Below, piece after piece: positions 1 to 7,206 of a DNA stretch of 17,818 bases. The DNA is from JAENVT01 sp031412355. GTDB taxonomy: Bacteria; Actinomycetota; Acidimicrobiia; Acidimicrobiales; Ilumatobacteraceae. The notes under the pieces are model-generated. The model did not search any database. It was not told the DNA's origin and worked only from the letters and a program-made list of their open reading frames with translations. Position 1 is the stretch's first letter, and the number at the start of each line of letters is the position of its first letter. Made by a program: the position numbers and the translations under genes. The stretch covers positions 1 through 17,818 of the forward strand of contig JANOCR010000069.1 of assembly GCA_031412355.1 (NCBI GenBank), read 5' to 3'.

Positions 1-1608
1 GGAGCGGGCAATGTCGAGGTTCTCGTCGACGACATCGTCGCGGATTCGAGCGAAGTTCAACGACAGGGCACCATCAGGCGAGGCCGAACGTGAGTGCCAC
101 CAGTAGTTCTGGGTGTCAACCGTTAGGCCGGCGTGCTGACGCCAGGCAAAGGCGAAGAAGTTGTCCGCTCCGAACAGCGCGGACGTGATGAACGAGTCCT
201 GGGGCACCTGTTGGTACTCGAAATCCACACCAATCGCGTTCCAATAACCCTTCATCAGCTCGGCCCGCTGGGCGTTGATCTGCGACGTTGTGGTGCCGTA
301 GTTGATCGCTACCTGTGTGCCAGTCTCGGCCTCGTACTCATCGATCAGCTTCTTGGCGCCCTCGATGTCTTGGGTGATGTCGAAGCCATTGTCCTCGAGG
401 TAGCCCTCCTGACCCGGGGAGAACACACCGTTCGCCGGGATGGAGATTCCGTTGCTCAGCGCTTCGACGTATTCCTCGCGGTCGATCGCCTTCGATAAGG
501 CGCAGCGCACACGTACATCCTGCAATGGGCCGGGCTTGTCGTGATCGATGAGGATGTAGTCGGTCTCGGTGAAATCTGACTGTTCGCGCATCGGGAACTC
601 ATCAGCCTGTTCGCGGAAGTCGGCGACCACCAACGCCGCAGAGGTGGAGAAGATGTCGATGTCGCCCGAACGCAGGGCATCGGCCTCGATCTCAGAGTCC
701 TCGATGACTCGGAACTCGGCGCCATCGAGATACGGCAACTGGTTGCCGTTGGCATCTTTGAGCCAGTAGTTCGGGTTCCTCTTGACGACCAACTTGTCGC
801 GCGGGGCGAAGCTCTCGACGATGAATGGTCCGGACCCGATCGGCATGGCGGCTAGTGCCGGGTCGGCGGCGACAGCGTCGAGCCAGGCCGGCGAGGCGAT
901 CAGGCCCCACTGGCCCGTGAGATAGACGTCGAAGCCTGGCCATGGCAGCGGTTGCGCCGGATCACCGTTCAAACCGGTGAAGATCGTAAAGCTCATCTCG
1001 TCGAGCTTTTCGATTTTCAGTTCGTTCTTTGCCGGGTCCGTCACGCTCGGCACTTTGGCGACATCGAGCAGTGCGGCGGAAATGAGGAGCCCGGTTCCGG
1101 TTAGTTGGAGGTTCTTGATAAGCGCATCGGCGTTCACCGGAGTGCCGTCGGTGAACATGATGCCCTCGCGCACCGTGATGGTCCATTCGGTGTAGTCGGC
1201 ATTGGGAGTTATTGCTTCGGCCAATACGGGATGGACCTTGAGATCGTCGCCGATCGCGGCCACCGAGTCGAAGAAAGTGCGAGCCCGCTGGAAACAGTAG
1301 GTATCACACTGCATCGCCGCAGGAGTCCATGGGCTGGTGACCTCGGCCTCGCCACTCACAATCAGCGTCCCGCCGGGCACCGGCACGTTTGCGGGTGTGG
1401 TCTCCGGGGGGCTCGTGCCCGCGGCGACGGTGGTTTCGATCGCAACGCTTGGCTCGGTGTCCCCGCTGCTCGCCGTGGTCTCCGTCACAACAGTCGTGGC
1501 GTCCGTGGTATCGCCCCCATTCTTCTTACCGCACGCAGCCGCAAAAAGCCCGAGACTCAGTATCGCCGCCGTGATGATCCGCTTGCTCGACCGTTGCCTT
1601 GTTCGCAC
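1..1608 (-). CDS. ABC transporter substrate-binding lipoprotein, SBP family 5 (peptide/nickel type), 3' end outside window
   Basis: Reading the minus strand from a GTG at 1608 gives 536 codons with no stop before the window edge, so the C-terminus is missing; family members usually run about 500-600 residues, so little is lost. A GAGGGGG Shine-Dalgarno (1614-1620) lies 5 bases before the start. Residues 1-26 are a lipoprotein signal: basic start, hydrophobic run, lipobox ending AAAC with Cys26 as the lipidation site. A Thr/Ala/Ser-rich linker of about 50 residues follows. The mature part shows family-5 hallmarks: PVLAEAITPNADYTEWTI, VREGIMFTDGTPVNADA, QWGLIASPAW and GSGPFIVESF followed by KRNPNYW. 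It should be an extracytoplasmic, membrane-anchored receptor for an oligopeptide or other small ligand; the ligand cannot be read from sequence. Its permeases and ATPases are presumably beyond the left edge. It is divergent from the DUF5522 gene. Confidence 0.9.
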   Translation of the reverse strand, partial: MRTRQRSSKRIITAAILSLGLFAAACGKKNGGDTTDATTVVTETTASSGDTEPSVAIETTVAAGTSPPETTPANVPVPGGTLIVSGEAEVTSPWTPAAMQCDTYCFQRARTFFDSVAAIGDDLKVHPVLAEAITPNADYTEWTITVREGIMFTDGTPVNADALIKNLQLTGTGLLISAALLDVAKVPSVTDPAKNELKIEKLDEMSFTIFTGLNGDPAQPLPWPGFDVYLTGQWGLIASPAWLDAVAADPALAAMPIGSGPFIVESFAPRDKLVVKRNPNYWLKDANGNQLPYLDGAEFRVIEDSEIEADALRSGDIDIFSTSAALVVADFREQADEFPMREQSDFTETDYILIDHDKPGPLQDVRVRCALSKAIDREEYVEALSNGISIPANGVFSPGQEGYLEDNGFDITQDIEGAKKLIDEYEAETGTQVAINYGTTTSQINAQRAELMKGYWNAIGVDFEYQQVPQDSFITSALFGADNFFAFAWRQHAGLTVDTQNYWWHSRSASPDGALSLNFARIRDDVVDENLDIARS

Positions 1609-1746
1609 CAGTTCCCCCTCAGATCGGTGAATTGTTGTGTCATGGCCGTGACGGTTTCAGTGTGACCGCCATCACATGCCGACTGCCCGGCACCTTACTC
1701 ACGCCACGCGCCCTTTCAACGAAATGAGCCGATACCGTCTGAAATC
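1609..1746. promoter_or_regulatory. Divergent intergenic region between the SBP family 5 gene and the DUF5522 gene
   Basis: This 138-base gap separates two divergent starts (GTG at 1608 minus, GTG at 1747 plus) and must hold the promoters for both directions. Apart from the GAGGGGG ribosome site of the minus-strand gene I see no convincing -35/-10 pair. An imperfect inverted repeat lies around 1641-1679 (GTGA-CGGT against ACCG-CCA-TCAC), too interrupted to call an operator. Confidence 0.4.
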
Positions 1747-1977
1747 GTGCAGCAGTTGCGCGATCAGTACCTCGAGCGCCCCCACCCGGCGCGGCTACGA
1801 CGTGCGCATCCCCTCCTCGACGAGATCATCGGCCGCCACGCCGGCGCTATCAAAGACGGTCAGCCGTGCTATCAGGATCCCTCGACAGGGCTGATGGTGT
1901 TCACGGCCGCCTTTCTCGCCGAACGCGGGTACTGCTGCGACAGCGAATGCCGGCACTGTCCATTCGTGATCGATTGA
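1747..1977 (+). CDS. DUF5522 family small Cys-rich protein
   Basis: A 76-residue protein ending in the DUF5522 pattern: GLMVFTAAFLAERGYCCDSECRHCPF. The last 20 residues hold CC-x3-C-x2-C (Cys64, Cys65, Cys69, Cys72), which looks like a small metal or iron-sulfur site; no biochemical role is established for the family as far as I know. The reading frame is open back to a stop at 1663-1665 with no ATG, so GTG at 1747 is the first usable start; its ribosome site is weak. An ATG at 1676 is in another frame and is not used. The gene lies 16 bases upstream of the polyphosphate kinase gene on the same strand, so the two are probably cotranscribed. Confidence 0.75.
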   Translation: MQQLRDQYLERPHPARLRRAHPLLDEIIGRHAGAIKDGQPCYQDPSTGLMVFTAAFLAERGYCCDSECRHCPFVID

Positions 1978-1993
1978 GGTACCGTCCCCCCGC

Positions 1994-2806
1994 ATGGCAT
2001 CCAACCGCATGGCCGAACTGCGCGTCTCGAAACCCGACTCGTTCCAGCTGAAGAAATGTGACCCTGGCGCCACCCTTGGTTGGCACAAGGAGGGGGCCGC
2101 GGCCGAACTCGCCGGCGTCAAGCTGAAGCTCGACGAGCTGCAGCAACGGCTGTTCGCGGAGAGCCGGCACAGCGTGTTGTTGGTCCTTCAGGCTCGCGAC
2201 GCAGCCGGCAAGGACGGCACGATCCGCAGCATCTTCTCGGGGCTCAATCCGGCGGGTGTCCGGGTCACCAGTTTCAAGGTGCCGGCCGGGCGTGAAGCGT
2301 CGCAGGACTACATGTGGCGTGTTCATGCGGCGTGTCCTGCGCGTGGCGAGATCGGTGTGTTCAATCGCAGTCACTACGAGGAGGTCCTCGTGGTCCGGGT
2401 CAAGGGCCTTGCCCCGCGATCGGTCTGGAGCAAGCGGTACCGGCACATCAACGACTTCGAGCGCATGCTGACCGATGAAGGCACGACGGTGGTGAAGTGC
2501 TTCCTGAACGTGTCGAAGGCCGAGCAGGCAGAGCGCTTCCAGGACCGCCTCGACGACGCCTCGAAGCGCTGGAAGTTCCGCGCCGGTGACCTTGCCGACC
2601 GCAAGTTGTGGCCGAAGTACCACCAGGCGTACGAGGAAGCGATCGCCCAGACCTCTACCGCGCACGCCCCCTGGTACGTCGTGCCGGCCGACCACAACTG
2701 GGTGCGCAACCTCGCCGTCGCCAAGATCCTGCTCGAAGTGTTGCAGCGTCTCGATCCCAAGTTCCCGGCTCCCGAACCCGGACTTGACGACATCAAGATC
2801 GTCTAA
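1994..2806 (+). CDS. ppk2: PPK2 family polyphosphate kinase (polyphosphate:nucleotide phosphotransferase)
   Basis: A 270-residue cytoplasmic enzyme that moves phosphate between inorganic polyphosphate and nucleotides. The PPK2 core is complete: Walker A QARDAAGKDGT (66-76), FSGLNPAGVRVTSFKVP (81-97), the Walker B-type segment GEIGVFNRSHYEEVLVVRV (118-136), and the basic lid region SKRYRHINDFE (146-156). The AAGKDGT loop and the GLNPAGVRVTSFK / GEIGVFNRSHYE wording resemble class III PPK2 enzymes, which phosphorylate both AMP and ADP; the class is inferred by resemblance only. ATG at 1994 is used; ATG at 2009 is an alternative. A GAGGT overlaps the stop of the preceding gene 13 bases before the start, rather far. 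Length is normal for single-domain PPK2. Confidence 0.92.
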   Translation: MASNRMAELRVSKPDSFQLKKCDPGATLGWHKEGAAAELAGVKLKLDELQQRLFAESRHSVLLVLQARDAAGKDGTIRSIFSGLNPAGVRVTSFKVPAGREASQDYMWRVHAACPARGEIGVFNRSHYEEVLVVRVKGLAPRSVWSKRYRHINDFERMLTDEGTTVVKCFLNVSKAEQAERFQDRLDDASKRWKFRAGDLADRKLWPKYHQAYEEAIAQTSTAHAPWYVVPADHNWVRNLAVAKILLEVLQRLDPKFPAPEPGLDDIKIV

Positions 2807-2814
2807 GTCAATAT

Positions 2815-2883
2815 CGAGTGTTTGCGGCCCGTTCCCCCCGAACGAGTGTGTGCGGCCCACCCGGGGTGGCGCGAAACACTCCG
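2815..2883. repeat. Intergenic repeat: two direct and one inverted copy of a 16-base motif
   Basis: CGAGTGTTTGCGGCCC (2815-2830) recurs as CGAGTGTGTGCGGCCC (2843-2858), 15 of 16 identical. A degraded inverted copy follows: GAGTGTTT at 2816-2823 pairs perfectly with AAACACTC at 2874-2881. Each direct copy is followed by a small palindrome: GTTC/GAAC arms at 2831-2842, and CCACCC/GGGTGG around a single G at 2857-2869. The segment lies in the 107-base gap between ppk2 and the xanthine dehydrogenase operon. It may act as a terminator for ppk2, an attenuator or an operator for the next operon; nothing in the sequence chooses between these. No T tract follows. Confidence 0.6.
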
Positions 2884-2913
2884 TTCAGTTACGAAATGTA
2901 GAGTCGCACGTTG

Positions 2914-3762
2914 ATGAGCGTGCTGATCTCGACCACTCTTGCCGACGCGCTCGGCGCGCTGGCCGCAGACCCGTCGTCGATGATCTTGGCGGGCGGCACC
3001 GACGCCATGGTCGAGATCAACAGCGGGCATCGCCGTCCGCACGCCGTGATCGCCGTGGGACGAATTCCCGAGCTGCGCACCTGGTCGCATGACGTGCAGT
3101 CTTCGGTCCTGCGCATCGGCGCCGGGGTCACGTACGCGGAGTTGGAAGCCGAACCCTTCTTGCAGTGGGCGCCGGCACTGAGCCAGGCGGCACGCACTGT
3201 CGGCTCGCCGCAAATCCGCCATGCGGCGACGATCGGCGGCAACGTGGCGACGTGCTCGCCGGCAGGCGACGGGCTGCCGGTTCTCGCCGCGCTCGACGCG
3301 GCCGTGCACCTGGTTTCGGCCGCCGGCGACCGATCCATGCCATTCGCTGAATTCATGACCGGTCCGAAGCGCACCGCGTTGTTGCCGGGAGAGTTGATCG
3401 AGGCAATCACCGTTCCGGTGTTCAGTAGCTGGCAGGGATACGCCAAGGTGGGGGTGCGCAACGCCATGGTCATCTCCAACGCCGGAGCATGCCTGGCTGT
3501 GGACGACTCCGGCGGGGTACGGCTCGCGCTCGGATCCGTCGGGCCGACGATCATCCGCTGCGCCGACGCCGAATCGTTCGCCGCGTCGGTCGTCGATCCA
3601 CGGACACGATCAGTCACGGATGCCGATGTCATCGAGTTCGGTCGCCTGGCGGCGGCGGCCGCACGGCCGATCGACGATCATCGTTCCACCGCCGAATACA
3701 GGCGTCACGCTGTCGCGGTGTTGGCGCGTCGACTGTTGCGAAGGGCTTTCCCGAATGGCTGA
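2914..3762 (+). CDS. Xanthine dehydrogenase FAD-binding subunit (CoxM/PucC-like)
   Basis: A 282-residue FAD subunit of a molybdenum hydroxylase; it passes electrons from the 2Fe-2S subunit to the final acceptor, usually NAD. The two FAD loops are clear: ILAGGTD (24-30) and ATIGGNVATCSPAGD (105-119), the latter preceded by VGSPQIRH. The C-terminal CO-dehydrogenase-flavoprotein domain fills the rest, including KVGVRNAMVISNAGACLAVD. ATG at 2914 is chosen; TTG at 2911 immediately before it is also possible. The stop overlaps the start of the 2Fe-2S gene by 8 bases, so translation is coupled. Gene order FAD, 2Fe-2S, Mo matches the CoxM-S-L arrangement. Xanthine specificity comes mainly from the large subunit. 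Confidence 0.93.
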   Translation: MSVLISTTLADALGALAADPSSMILAGGTDAMVEINSGHRRPHAVIAVGRIPELRTWSHDVQSSVLRIGAGVTYAELEAEPFLQWAPALSQAARTVGSPQIRHAATIGGNVATCSPAGDGLPVLAALDAAVHLVSAAGDRSMPFAEFMTGPKRTALLPGELIEAITVPVFSSWQGYAKVGVRNAMVISNAGACLAVDDSGGVRLALGSVGPTIIRCADAESFAASVVDPRTRSVTDADVIEFGRLAAAAARPIDDHRSTAEYRRHAVAVLARRLLRRAFPNG

Positions 3763-4240
3763 GAACCAGCACTACGCCCTGCACGTCAACGGATCCTTCC
3801 ACCAGGTCAACGACGCCTGGATAGGCGAGAGCCTGTTGTACGTGTTGCGGGAGCGATTGGGAATGTTCGGCAGCAAGGGCGCATGCGAACAGGGAGAGTG
3901 TGGCTCGTGCAGCGTGCTCGTCGACGACGAACTCGTCTGCAGCTGCCTGATTTTGGCCGCATCGGCGGTCAGTCAGGAGATCGTCACCATCGAGGGCGTC
4001 GCCCCCGTCGGTTCGCCCAGCGACGTGCAACGGGCGTTTGTCGACTGCGGGGCCGTGCAATGCGGATTCTGCACACCGGGCTTGATCATGGCGGCGCACG
4101 CCCTGCTCGAACACACGCCGCACCCAACCGAAACCGAGATCCGCGAGGAATTGTCGGGCAACATCTGCCGCTGCACGGGCTACGGGCGGATCATCGAAGC
4201 GGTGCAACAGGTCGCGGTCTCACGGGCAAGTCGGTCATGA
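3755..4240 (+). CDS. Xanthine dehydrogenase 2Fe-2S subunit (CoxS/PucE-like)
   Basis: A 161-residue two-cluster ferredoxin subunit. The N-terminal plant-type 2Fe-2S cluster has ligands C44, C49, C52 and C64 (KGACEQGECGSC, then CSCL). The C-terminal helical 2Fe-2S domain has C103, C106, C138 and C140 (QCGFCTPG and NICRCTGY). All eight cysteines are present, so an intact electron relay from the molybdenum centre to FAD is expected. The ATG at 3755 overlaps the FAD gene by 8 bases and has GAAGGG (3740-3745) 9 bases upstream; upstream in-frame codons lie inside the FAD gene and are not used. The stop overlaps the large-subunit start in an ATGA. Confidence 0.95.
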   Translation: MAENQHYALHVNGSFHQVNDAWIGESLLYVLRERLGMFGSKGACEQGECGSCSVLVDDELVCSCLILAASAVSQEIVTIEGVAPVGSPSDVQRAFVDCGAVQCGFCTPGLIMAAHALLEHTPHPTETEIREELSGNICRCTGYGRIIEAVQQVAVSRASRS

Positions 4241-6522
4241 CAACGGCCACACGCGACGGTGTCATCATCGGCCGCCTCGGCGACAGCCCGCCACGACCCG
4301 ACGGCATCGCCAAGGCCCAGGGCTCGTTCGCGTTCTCGGGAGATCTCTCAGCCGACGGTTTCCTGTGGGGGGCCACATTGAGGTCGCCGCATCCGCATGC
4401 CCGCATCCTGCGTATCGATCTCACGCCGGCCTGGCGGATCGACGGCGTTGCGGCCATCGTCACGGCCACCGATGTGCCCGGCAAGCCCACCTACGGGCTG
4501 ATCAGCAGCGACCAACCGGTCTTTGCCGCGGACGTGGTTCGTTACGTGGGCGAGCCGATCGCCGCGGTCGCCGCAGATCACCCCGAGACCTGCCGGCGGG
4601 CGCTGGAAGCAATCGTCGTCGAATATGAAGTGCTGCCGCCATTGATCGATCCCGAGCGCGCCATCGACGGAAGCCATCCTCCGATCCATCCAGCCGGCAA
4701 CATCGTTCGCCACCAACGGATCGTCACCGGCGACCAATCGCTCGTCGGCGATGTCGTTGTCGAATGTACCTACGAGTTGGGCATGCAGGATCAGGCGTTC
4801 CTGGGGCTGGAAGCGGCGTTGGCCCTGCCGGACCCGGGTGGGGCCGGCGTCGACCTGTTCGTGGCCACGCAGTGGTTGCACGAGGACCGTTCGCAGATCG
4901 CGGCATGCCTCGACCTGGCACCCGACAAGGTTCGGTTGAGCCTCGGTGGCGTCGGTGGAGCCTTCGGCGCCCGCGAAGACATCAGTCTGCAGGTCCACAC
5001 CTGCTTGTTGGCGCTGCGAACCGGGCGGCCGGTGCGCATGGCATACAGCCGCGAGGAGAGCTTCCTCGGTCACGTGCACCGGCATCCGGCGAAGATCTGG
5101 ATGCGGCATCACGCGACCACCGAGGGCGTGATTCAACGGATTGAGGCGCGCCTGGTGTTCGACGGCGGTGCCTACGCCTCGACATCGTCGGCGGTGCTGA
5201 TCAACGCAGTCACGCACACCCAAGGGCCGTACAAGTGCACCAACGCAACAGTCGACGGCTACGCAGTACGCACCAACAACCTGCCGTGCGGGGCGATGCG
5301 CGGCTTCGGCGTCGTGCAGGCCTGCTTCGCGCACGAAGGGCAGATGGACAAGCTTGCCGCGGCCTGCGGTCTCGATCCCGTCGAGATCCGTCTGCTGAAC
5401 GCAATGGAAACCGGTGACGCCCTGATCACCGGTCAGGTGATCGAGAACGTGGCGCCGGTCGCCGAGTGCATCCGGCAGACCGCCGCACTGCCGTTGCCAG
5501 ACGTGCCCGTCGGTGGCCACGATGGCGATCCCATGAACCTGCCCGGGGGCGCCGGGTTGACGGCCGATGCTGCACACATCAGGCGAGGGATCGGTTGGGG
5601 CGTGGCGATCAAGAACCTGATGTACTCCGAGGCGTTCGACGACTACTCGACGGCGCGGTGCCGGCTTGTAGACGGCGTCGTCTCGCTGAAGTTCGCGACC
5701 TCAGAGGTCGGTCAGGGCTTCGTCGTGCTGGCCCAGCAGATCGCCCGTACCGTGCTCGGTGTCGACGTTGTCGTGCTCGAGCCGATCGACACCACCATCG
5801 GCTCTGCCGGCTCCACATCGGCATCGCGCCAGACGTGGATGAGTGGCGGCGCCGTCGACGGCGCATGCCGGCTGGTACGCGAACGGCTGTTCGAACATGT
5901 TGGTGCCACCAACGACATCGATCCGGTGCGGCTGGCCATCGACGGATGGGATGTCATCGACACCATGGGGCCGCTGCGCGTTCCGGTCGCAACGGCCAGC
6001 GCCGGCATGGTTTTCGAGGAGACCTTCGAACACCACCATCGACCGACGGACGAGCTCGACGAGAACGGGCAGGGCAACTGCCACACAGCGTTTGCCTTTG
6101 TTGCTCATCGCGCCGTCGTCGACGTCGATCCCGAGCTCGGCCTGGTCAAGGTCGTGCAGATCGCCACCGCGCAGGACGTCGGCATTGCCCTCAACCCGCT
6201 GAGCGTGCTGGGTCAGATCGAGGGTGGTATCGCCCAGGGCTTGGGTTTGGCGGTGATGGAGGAGATCATCCTCGCCGAGGGTGCCGTGCGCAACGCCAGC
6301 TTCACCGACTACCTGCTGCCGACCATGCTCGACATGCCCCCGGTCGTGGCGACGCTGATCGAGCACCCCGATCCCATGGCTCCGTTGGGCGCCAAGGGTG
6401 TTGGCGAGCCCCCATGCATCTCGTCGACTCCGGCCATCGTCGCGGCCATCCGCGACGCGATCGGCCGCGATCTGTGGAGGGTGCCAGTGCGTCCCTCGGA
6501 CATCTGCTTGCCCAACAGCTAG
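4237..6522 (+). CDS. Xanthine dehydrogenase molybdopterin-binding large subunit (PucD/XdhD-like)
   Basis: A 761-residue catalytic subunit of the xanthine oxidase/aldehyde oxidoreductase family. It hydroxylates hypoxanthine and xanthine to urate at a molybdopterin centre. Visible motifs: GMQDQAFLGLEAA (182-194), the molybdopterin loop GGVGGAFGARED (237-248), CGAMRGFG with R355 at the substrate arginine position, EVGQG (490-494), GSAGSTSASRQTWMSGG near 522-538, and KGVGEPP with E724 at the position of the catalytic glutamate (E1261 in bovine xanthine oxidoreductase). The Arg and Glu favour purines over aldehydes. The wording closely follows actinobacterial xanthine dehydrogenase subunit D. ATG at 4237 overlaps the 2Fe-2S stop by 4 bases; the same frame runs open upstream across the 2Fe-2S gene but that part is spurious. 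No XdhC-type maturation gene is present in the window. Confidence 0.94.
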   Translation: MTTATRDGVIIGRLGDSPPRPDGIAKAQGSFAFSGDLSADGFLWGATLRSPHPHARILRIDLTPAWRIDGVAAIVTATDVPGKPTYGLISSDQPVFAADVVRYVGEPIAAVAADHPETCRRALEAIVVEYEVLPPLIDPERAIDGSHPPIHPAGNIVRHQRIVTGDQSLVGDVVVECTYELGMQDQAFLGLEAALALPDPGGAGVDLFVATQWLHEDRSQIAACLDLAPDKVRLSLGGVGGAFGAREDISLQVHTCLLALRTGRPVRMAYSREESFLGHVHRHPAKIWMRHHATTEGVIQRIEARLVFDGGAYASTSSAVLINAVTHTQGPYKCTNATVDGYAVRTNNLPCGAMRGFGVVQACFAHEGQMDKLAAACGLDPVEIRLLNAMETGDALITGQVIENVAPVAECIRQTAALPLPDVPVGGHDGDPMNLPGGAGLTADAAHIRRGIGWGVAIKNLMYSEAFDDYSTARCRLVDGVVSLKFATSEVGQGFVVLAQQIARTVLGVDVVVLEPIDTTIGSAGSTSASRQTWMSGGAVDGACRLVRERLFEHVGATNDIDPVRLAIDGWDVIDTMGPLRVPVATASAGMVFEETFEHHHRPTDELDENGQGNCHTAFAFVAHRAVVDVDPELGLVKVVQIATAQDVGIALNPLSVLGQIEGGIAQGLGLAVMEEIILAEGAVRNASFTDYLLPTMLDMPPVVATLIEHPDPMAPLGAKGVGEPPCISSTPAIVAAIRDAIGRDLWRVPVRPSDICLPNS

Positions 6523-6531
6523 CTTGGCCAC

Positions 6532-7026
6532 GTGGCGAACGAGCGAGAGATCATGACGTGGGAGATGTTCGGCGAGGCGTCGCGAGACCTCTCCCAGATG
6601 GTGGCCGACGACTACGAACCCGACATGATCCTGTCGATTGCTCGTGGCGGCCTGCTGATCGGCGGAGCGATGGGATACGCCCTATCGGTGAAGAACGTCT
6701 ACACCATGAACGTCGAGTTCTACACGGGCGTCGACGAGCGCTTGGAGGTGCCTCGATTCCTGCCACCGGCACCCGACTTCGTCGACGTCAGCGATGCCCG
6801 GATCTTGATCGCCGACGATGTCGCCGACACCGGGCACACGCTGCGCAGCGTGCAGCAGTTCTGCGAGGGCAAGGTGGCCGAGGTCCGCACCGCAGTGCTG
6901 TACGAGAAGAGTCACTCGGTCGTGCAGTGCGACTACGTGTGGAAGCGCACCGATCAGTGGATCAACTTCCCATGGAGCGACAAACCCCCCGTGGCCAAGC
7001 GAACCTGGTCCGTCAAAGACGCTTGA
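6532..7026 (+). CDS. Phosphoribosyltransferase, purine (hypoxanthine/xanthine-guanine) type
   Basis: A 164-residue type I phosphoribosyltransferase. The PRPP-binding loop is ILIADDVADTGHTL (91-104); an earlier segment, SIARGGLLIGGAMGYAL, provides the pyrophosphate-binding region. The C-terminal WKRTDQWINFPWS (137-149) resembles the base-binding tail of xanthine/hypoxanthine-guanine phosphoribosyltransferases. It would make a purine nucleotide from a free base and PRPP in the cytoplasm. GTG at 6532 is only 9 bases after the xanthine dehydrogenase stop, so it is almost certainly the last gene of that operon; an in-frame ATG at 6553 is a weaker alternative because it would drop conserved-looking N-terminal residues. 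Its position suggests the same bases are either oxidised or salvaged. The exact base is inferred. Confidence 0.85.
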   Translation: MANEREIMTWEMFGEASRDLSQMVADDYEPDMILSIARGGLLIGGAMGYALSVKNVYTMNVEFYTGVDERLEVPRFLPPAPDFVDVSDARILIADDVADTGHTLRSVQQFCEGKVAEVRTAVLYEKSHSVVQCDYVWKRTDQWINFPWSDKPPVAKRTWSVKDA

Positions 7027-7028
7027 GC

Positions 7029-7049
7029 CGACCCGCCTTCGGCGTGTCG
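7029..7049 (+). terminator. Short hairpin just after the phosphoribosyltransferase stop
   Basis: CGAC-c-CGCC, loop TTC, GGCG-t-GTCG forms a GC-rich stem with one mismatch, starting 3 bases after the TGA at 7024-7026. No T tract follows, so this would be a U-less actinobacterial-type terminator at best. It sits upstream of the larger hairpin repeats at 7086-7199. Confidence 0.4.
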
Positions 7050-7085
7050 TCTCACCCCAGCATCTTCACCTCTCGCGCCACCGGA

Positions 7086-7137
7086 GTTCTGCTGTGAGTC
7101 CGATCTTGCGGCTAGCGCGACACCGGACTCACACCGG
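7086..7137. repeat. 52-bp hairpin repeat, copy 1
   Basis: First of two near-identical units. TGTGAGTCCG (7093-7102) pairs perfectly with CGGACTCACA (7124-7133), a 10-bp stem around a 21-base loop. The loop contains a smaller inverted repeat, TTGCG...CGCGA, around GCTAG. It lies between convergent genes (phosphoribosyltransferase, plus; superoxide dismutase, minus), so a bidirectional terminator is the simplest reading, though there is no T tract. Confidence 0.85.
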
Positions 7138-7147
7138 CTCGGGTCGC

Positions 7148-7199
7148 GTTCTGCTGTGAGTCCGATCTTGCGGCTGGCGCGAGACCGGACTCACACCGG
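7148..7199. repeat. 52-bp hairpin repeat, copy 2
   Basis: Second unit, period 62 bases from copy 1, identical at 50 of 52 positions. Stem arms are 7155-7164 and 7186-7195; both are unchanged. The two differences (A to G and C to G) fall in the loop, leaving pairing intact. It ends 7 bases before the superoxide dismutase stop. Confidence 0.85.
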
Positions 7200-7206
7200 A
7201 ATGTGA

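Noticed and set aside
1641..1679. Imperfect inverted repeat in the divergent gap (GTGA-CGGT against ACCG-CCA-TCAC)
   Set aside because: Arms are interrupted by a 3-base bulge and the match is within chance for this GC content; not enough to call an operator.
3883..4236. In-frame N-terminal extension of the molybdopterin subunit
   Set aside because: It lies over the 2Fe-2S gene, and the ATGA overlap plus the family-typical N-terminus from 4237 favour the shorter protein.
4348..5577. A 409-codon minus-strand open frame
   Set aside because: It is antisense to the molybdopterin subunit, whose catalytic motifs are intact; the translated product resembles no family.
7086..7199. CRISPR-like reading of the two 52-bp repeats
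   Set aside because: Only two units with a 10-base spacer, long inner palindromes and no cas genes; this is a tandem hairpin, not a CRISPR array.
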